A DNA stretch of 64,000 nt. Source: Akkermansia muciniphila (lineage in GTDB: Bacteria > Verrucomicrobiota > Verrucomicrobiia > Verrucomicrobiales > Akkermansiaceae). Location of the stretch: positions 1 to 64,000 of the forward strand of contig CANQLV010000005.1 of NCBI GenBank assembly GCA_947624785.1, in the 5' to 3' direction. Of the stretch, positions 62,574 to 64,000 are shown one piece after another; the first letter of the stretch is position 1; the number at the start of each line of letters is the position of its first letter. The notes under the pieces are model-generated. The model made no database searches. It was not told where the DNA came from and saw only the letters and a list, made by a program, of their open reading frames with translations. The position numbers were made by a program, and so were the translations under genes.

Positions 62574-62978
62574 ATGAATTGCATGCGCTCTGCGTGGCGT
62601 TCATGCCGCAATGGCTGGATGATCAGGAAAGTGTGGCTGCCCGCATGGGCCATCCTGTCCTGCCTGTTGTTGGCGCCGTCCCTCATGGCCCTGGTAGTCA
62701 GCCCTGCCGGGATGAATTCACTGGCGGCTTCCGTGGCCGTGCCGCACCGGGAATGTCCTTTGTGCGGAATGACGCGAGGGTATGTGGAAATGGCCCATGG
62801 AAATATACGCGCCGCATGGGAGCTGAACCGGGGCGCTCCGGTCTGGTTTATGGCAGGGCTGCTCAATGCAGGAGCTGCCCTGTTTTATCTGGCATGGTGC
62901 TGGCGGAGGAGGGCAGGCCTGAGGAAGGAAAACAGGTCTTCCGGGATGAAAAATCAGCAGGTGGAAAGGGAAAAATAA
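62574..62978 (+). CDS. DUF2752 family membrane protein
   Basis: 134 residues. It shows the DUF2752 hallmark CPLCGMTRGYVEMAHGNIRAAWELN (CPxCGxTR) between two hydrophobic helices. The function is unknown. It lies between two DUF4190-type genes, a combination also seen elsewhere. Confidence 0.85.
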   Translation: MNCMRSAWRSCRNGWMIRKVWLPAWAILSCLLLAPSLMALVVSPAGMNSLAASVAVPHRECPLCGMTRGYVEMAHGNIRAAWELNRGAPVWFMAGLLNAGAALFYLAWCWRRRAGLRKENRSSGMKNQQVEREK

Positions 62979-63263
62979 CTTCCTGGCTGATGTAGGGCCA
63001 GGGAGGTGTCATGCGTTTTTTGTCATAATGGCGATGTCCTGAAGAAGGTATGCAGCCAGGAAGGCAATATGTTTGACCATGCAATCATGATATTTATTTT
63101 TAGCGCATTGAGAAGCGTTCGACCTTTGTTTTGACATGAGCCGGGGATGATGGAACGGGAGAGCGCCATCAAGGGACAACAGGGAGGTTCCTTGACAGAT
63201 TTTATACGCTTTCTTTAACATTGGAATGTTTCCGTGCCTGGAGATCCAATGAAAAAATGAAAG

Positions 63264-63815
63264 ATGAACAAAATAAACTACTCGGATACCCGCCGTTCCG
63301 TCCCCGATACCGTTTCAACCATTCTTGCATTGGTTCTGGGTATTGTAGGATTGATTCTAGCGTTGCTCGCCTTTCTTCCATGTCTGGGGTGGGTAGCAAT
63401 TGTCCCCGGCCTTCTCTGCGCCATTCTGGCTATTATTCTGGGAGCGGTAGCGGTAAAGCGGAGTGATGACAATACGTATGGTTCTGCCAGGGGCGCGCTG
63501 ACTTGCGGGTGTGTCGCCCTGGTGATCATTATCGGAGCGATCATTTATCAGGGCATGATTCTGGCGCCTGTGATGAAACAGGCTGATGCCCATACGGAGG
63601 AATTCACGTGGACGGCTTGCAGCGCTGTGAGGGAGGCGCGGAAGGAAATGCACCCCAACGCATGCGAGGCGGTGGACCGTGTTATCTCTTTGATCGACCA
63701 TCCGGAGGAAAGAAGGGAGACGGTGACGGAGAGGTTTCTGGAAGTAGCGCCACCGGCTCAAAGGGGCGCTACTGCCGTACTGGAAGGTCCCGTCCCCCCT
63801 GTTTCCGGTAAATGA
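63264..63815 (+). CDS. DUF4190-type membrane protein
   Basis: 183 residues, a paralogue of the gene at 62091. It has helices TILALVLGIVGLILALLAFLPCLGW and AIVPGLLCAILAIILGAVAV, then a third near residue 85, and a longer C-terminal domain with VREARKEMHPNACEAVDRV. It is separated from the DUF2752 gene by about 285 bases and followed by a strong terminator. Confidence 0.75.
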   Translation: MNKINYSDTRRSVPDTVSTILALVLGIVGLILALLAFLPCLGWVAIVPGLLCAILAIILGAVAVKRSDDNTYGSARGALTCGCVALVIIIGAIIYQGMILAPVMKQADAHTEEFTWTACSAVREARKEMHPNACEAVDRVISLIDHPEERRETVTERFLEVAPPAQRGATAVLEGPVPPVSGK

Positions 63816-63893
63816 AGCGGTAAAAATCCTTGAAGGCGGGTAAAGGGGTGTTCGTTTACCTGCTGTTTCCTCTGTCATGGAAATCCTGCCGGC

Positions 63894-63935
63894 AGGGCGG
63901 TTTGAAGGGTATTGTGCGCCCATTCAAACCGCCCT
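63894..63935 (+). terminator. Rho-independent terminator after the DUF4190 gene
   Basis: A perfect 13-bp stem AGGGCGGTTTGAA/TTCAAACCGCCCT with a 16-base loop, followed by TCTTTT. Confidence 0.85.
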
Positions 63936-64000
63936 TCTTTTAGGCACTCGGCAAGGAGGTTTTGGCTGGCGGAAACGTCCCGGAAGGAGAAAGCCTTTTT

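Noticed and set aside
1-64000. CRISPR arrays, rRNA operons, prophage modules
   Set aside because: No regularly spaced repeats, no rRNA segments and no phage structural genes were seen.

Overview
The window is a GC-rich bacterial chromosome segment. It carries a Verru_Chthon cassette A type surface protein, GC-rich codon use, few Shine-Dalgarno sites and an extra IF-1 paralogue. These point to Verrucomicrobiota, most likely an Akkermansia-like gut species; this is inferred from gene content, with no search run.

Layout. 1-2.4 kb: 3' part of a long prepilin-like Verru_Chthon protein. 2.7-4.3 kb: pstB-phoU. 4.4-9.0 kb: galM, a glycine-zipper lipoprotein, a Cys/Lys-rich exported peptide and a two-unit M16 peptidase. 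9.4-12.1 kb: mscS-pyrH-frr-bactofilin on the minus strand. 12.3-18.5 kb: exported proteins, a peroxiredoxin, an NSS transporter, an AsmA-like protein and an IF-1 paralogue. 18.9-26 kb: an acyltransferase, recR, fabF, an SGNH plus alpha/beta-hydrolase fusion, msrB and dinB. 26-29.7 kb: a candidate structured RNA, a frameshifted small gene, a MarR-GNAT fusion, and an alkylation-repair pair (shortened Ada-AlkA, ogt). 29.8-31.6 kb: an AT-rich patch with a DUF2971 gene, an ISL3-type transposase remnant and tRNA-Arg(CCG). 31.8-36.8 kb: a four-gene ABC efflux operon. 36.9-44.9 kb: alaS, pssA, folP and a YfhO-like membrane protein.

44.9-49.6 kb is the most interesting part: an AT-rich island inserted at the 3' end of the YfhO-like gene. 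The island is bracketed by a 252-bp near-identical direct repeat of that gene's tail. It encodes on the minus strand a radical SAM/SPASM enzyme, a 58-residue peptide with five cysteines at exact four-residue spacing, an ABC exporter with no peptidase domain, and a ClpP-fold protein with a degenerate catalytic acid. A 14-bp hairpin separates the peptide gene from the exporter gene. This reads as a complete RiPP system (modify, cleave, export) with an unusual candidate leader protease.

50-64 kb: gene fragments and two exported proteins of unknown function, a decayed tRNA, ispG, an SDR, a second acyltransferase, an esterase, a ketosynthase next to a BioF-type enzyme, a PepSY-type membrane protein, and a DUF4190/DUF2752 group of small membrane proteins.
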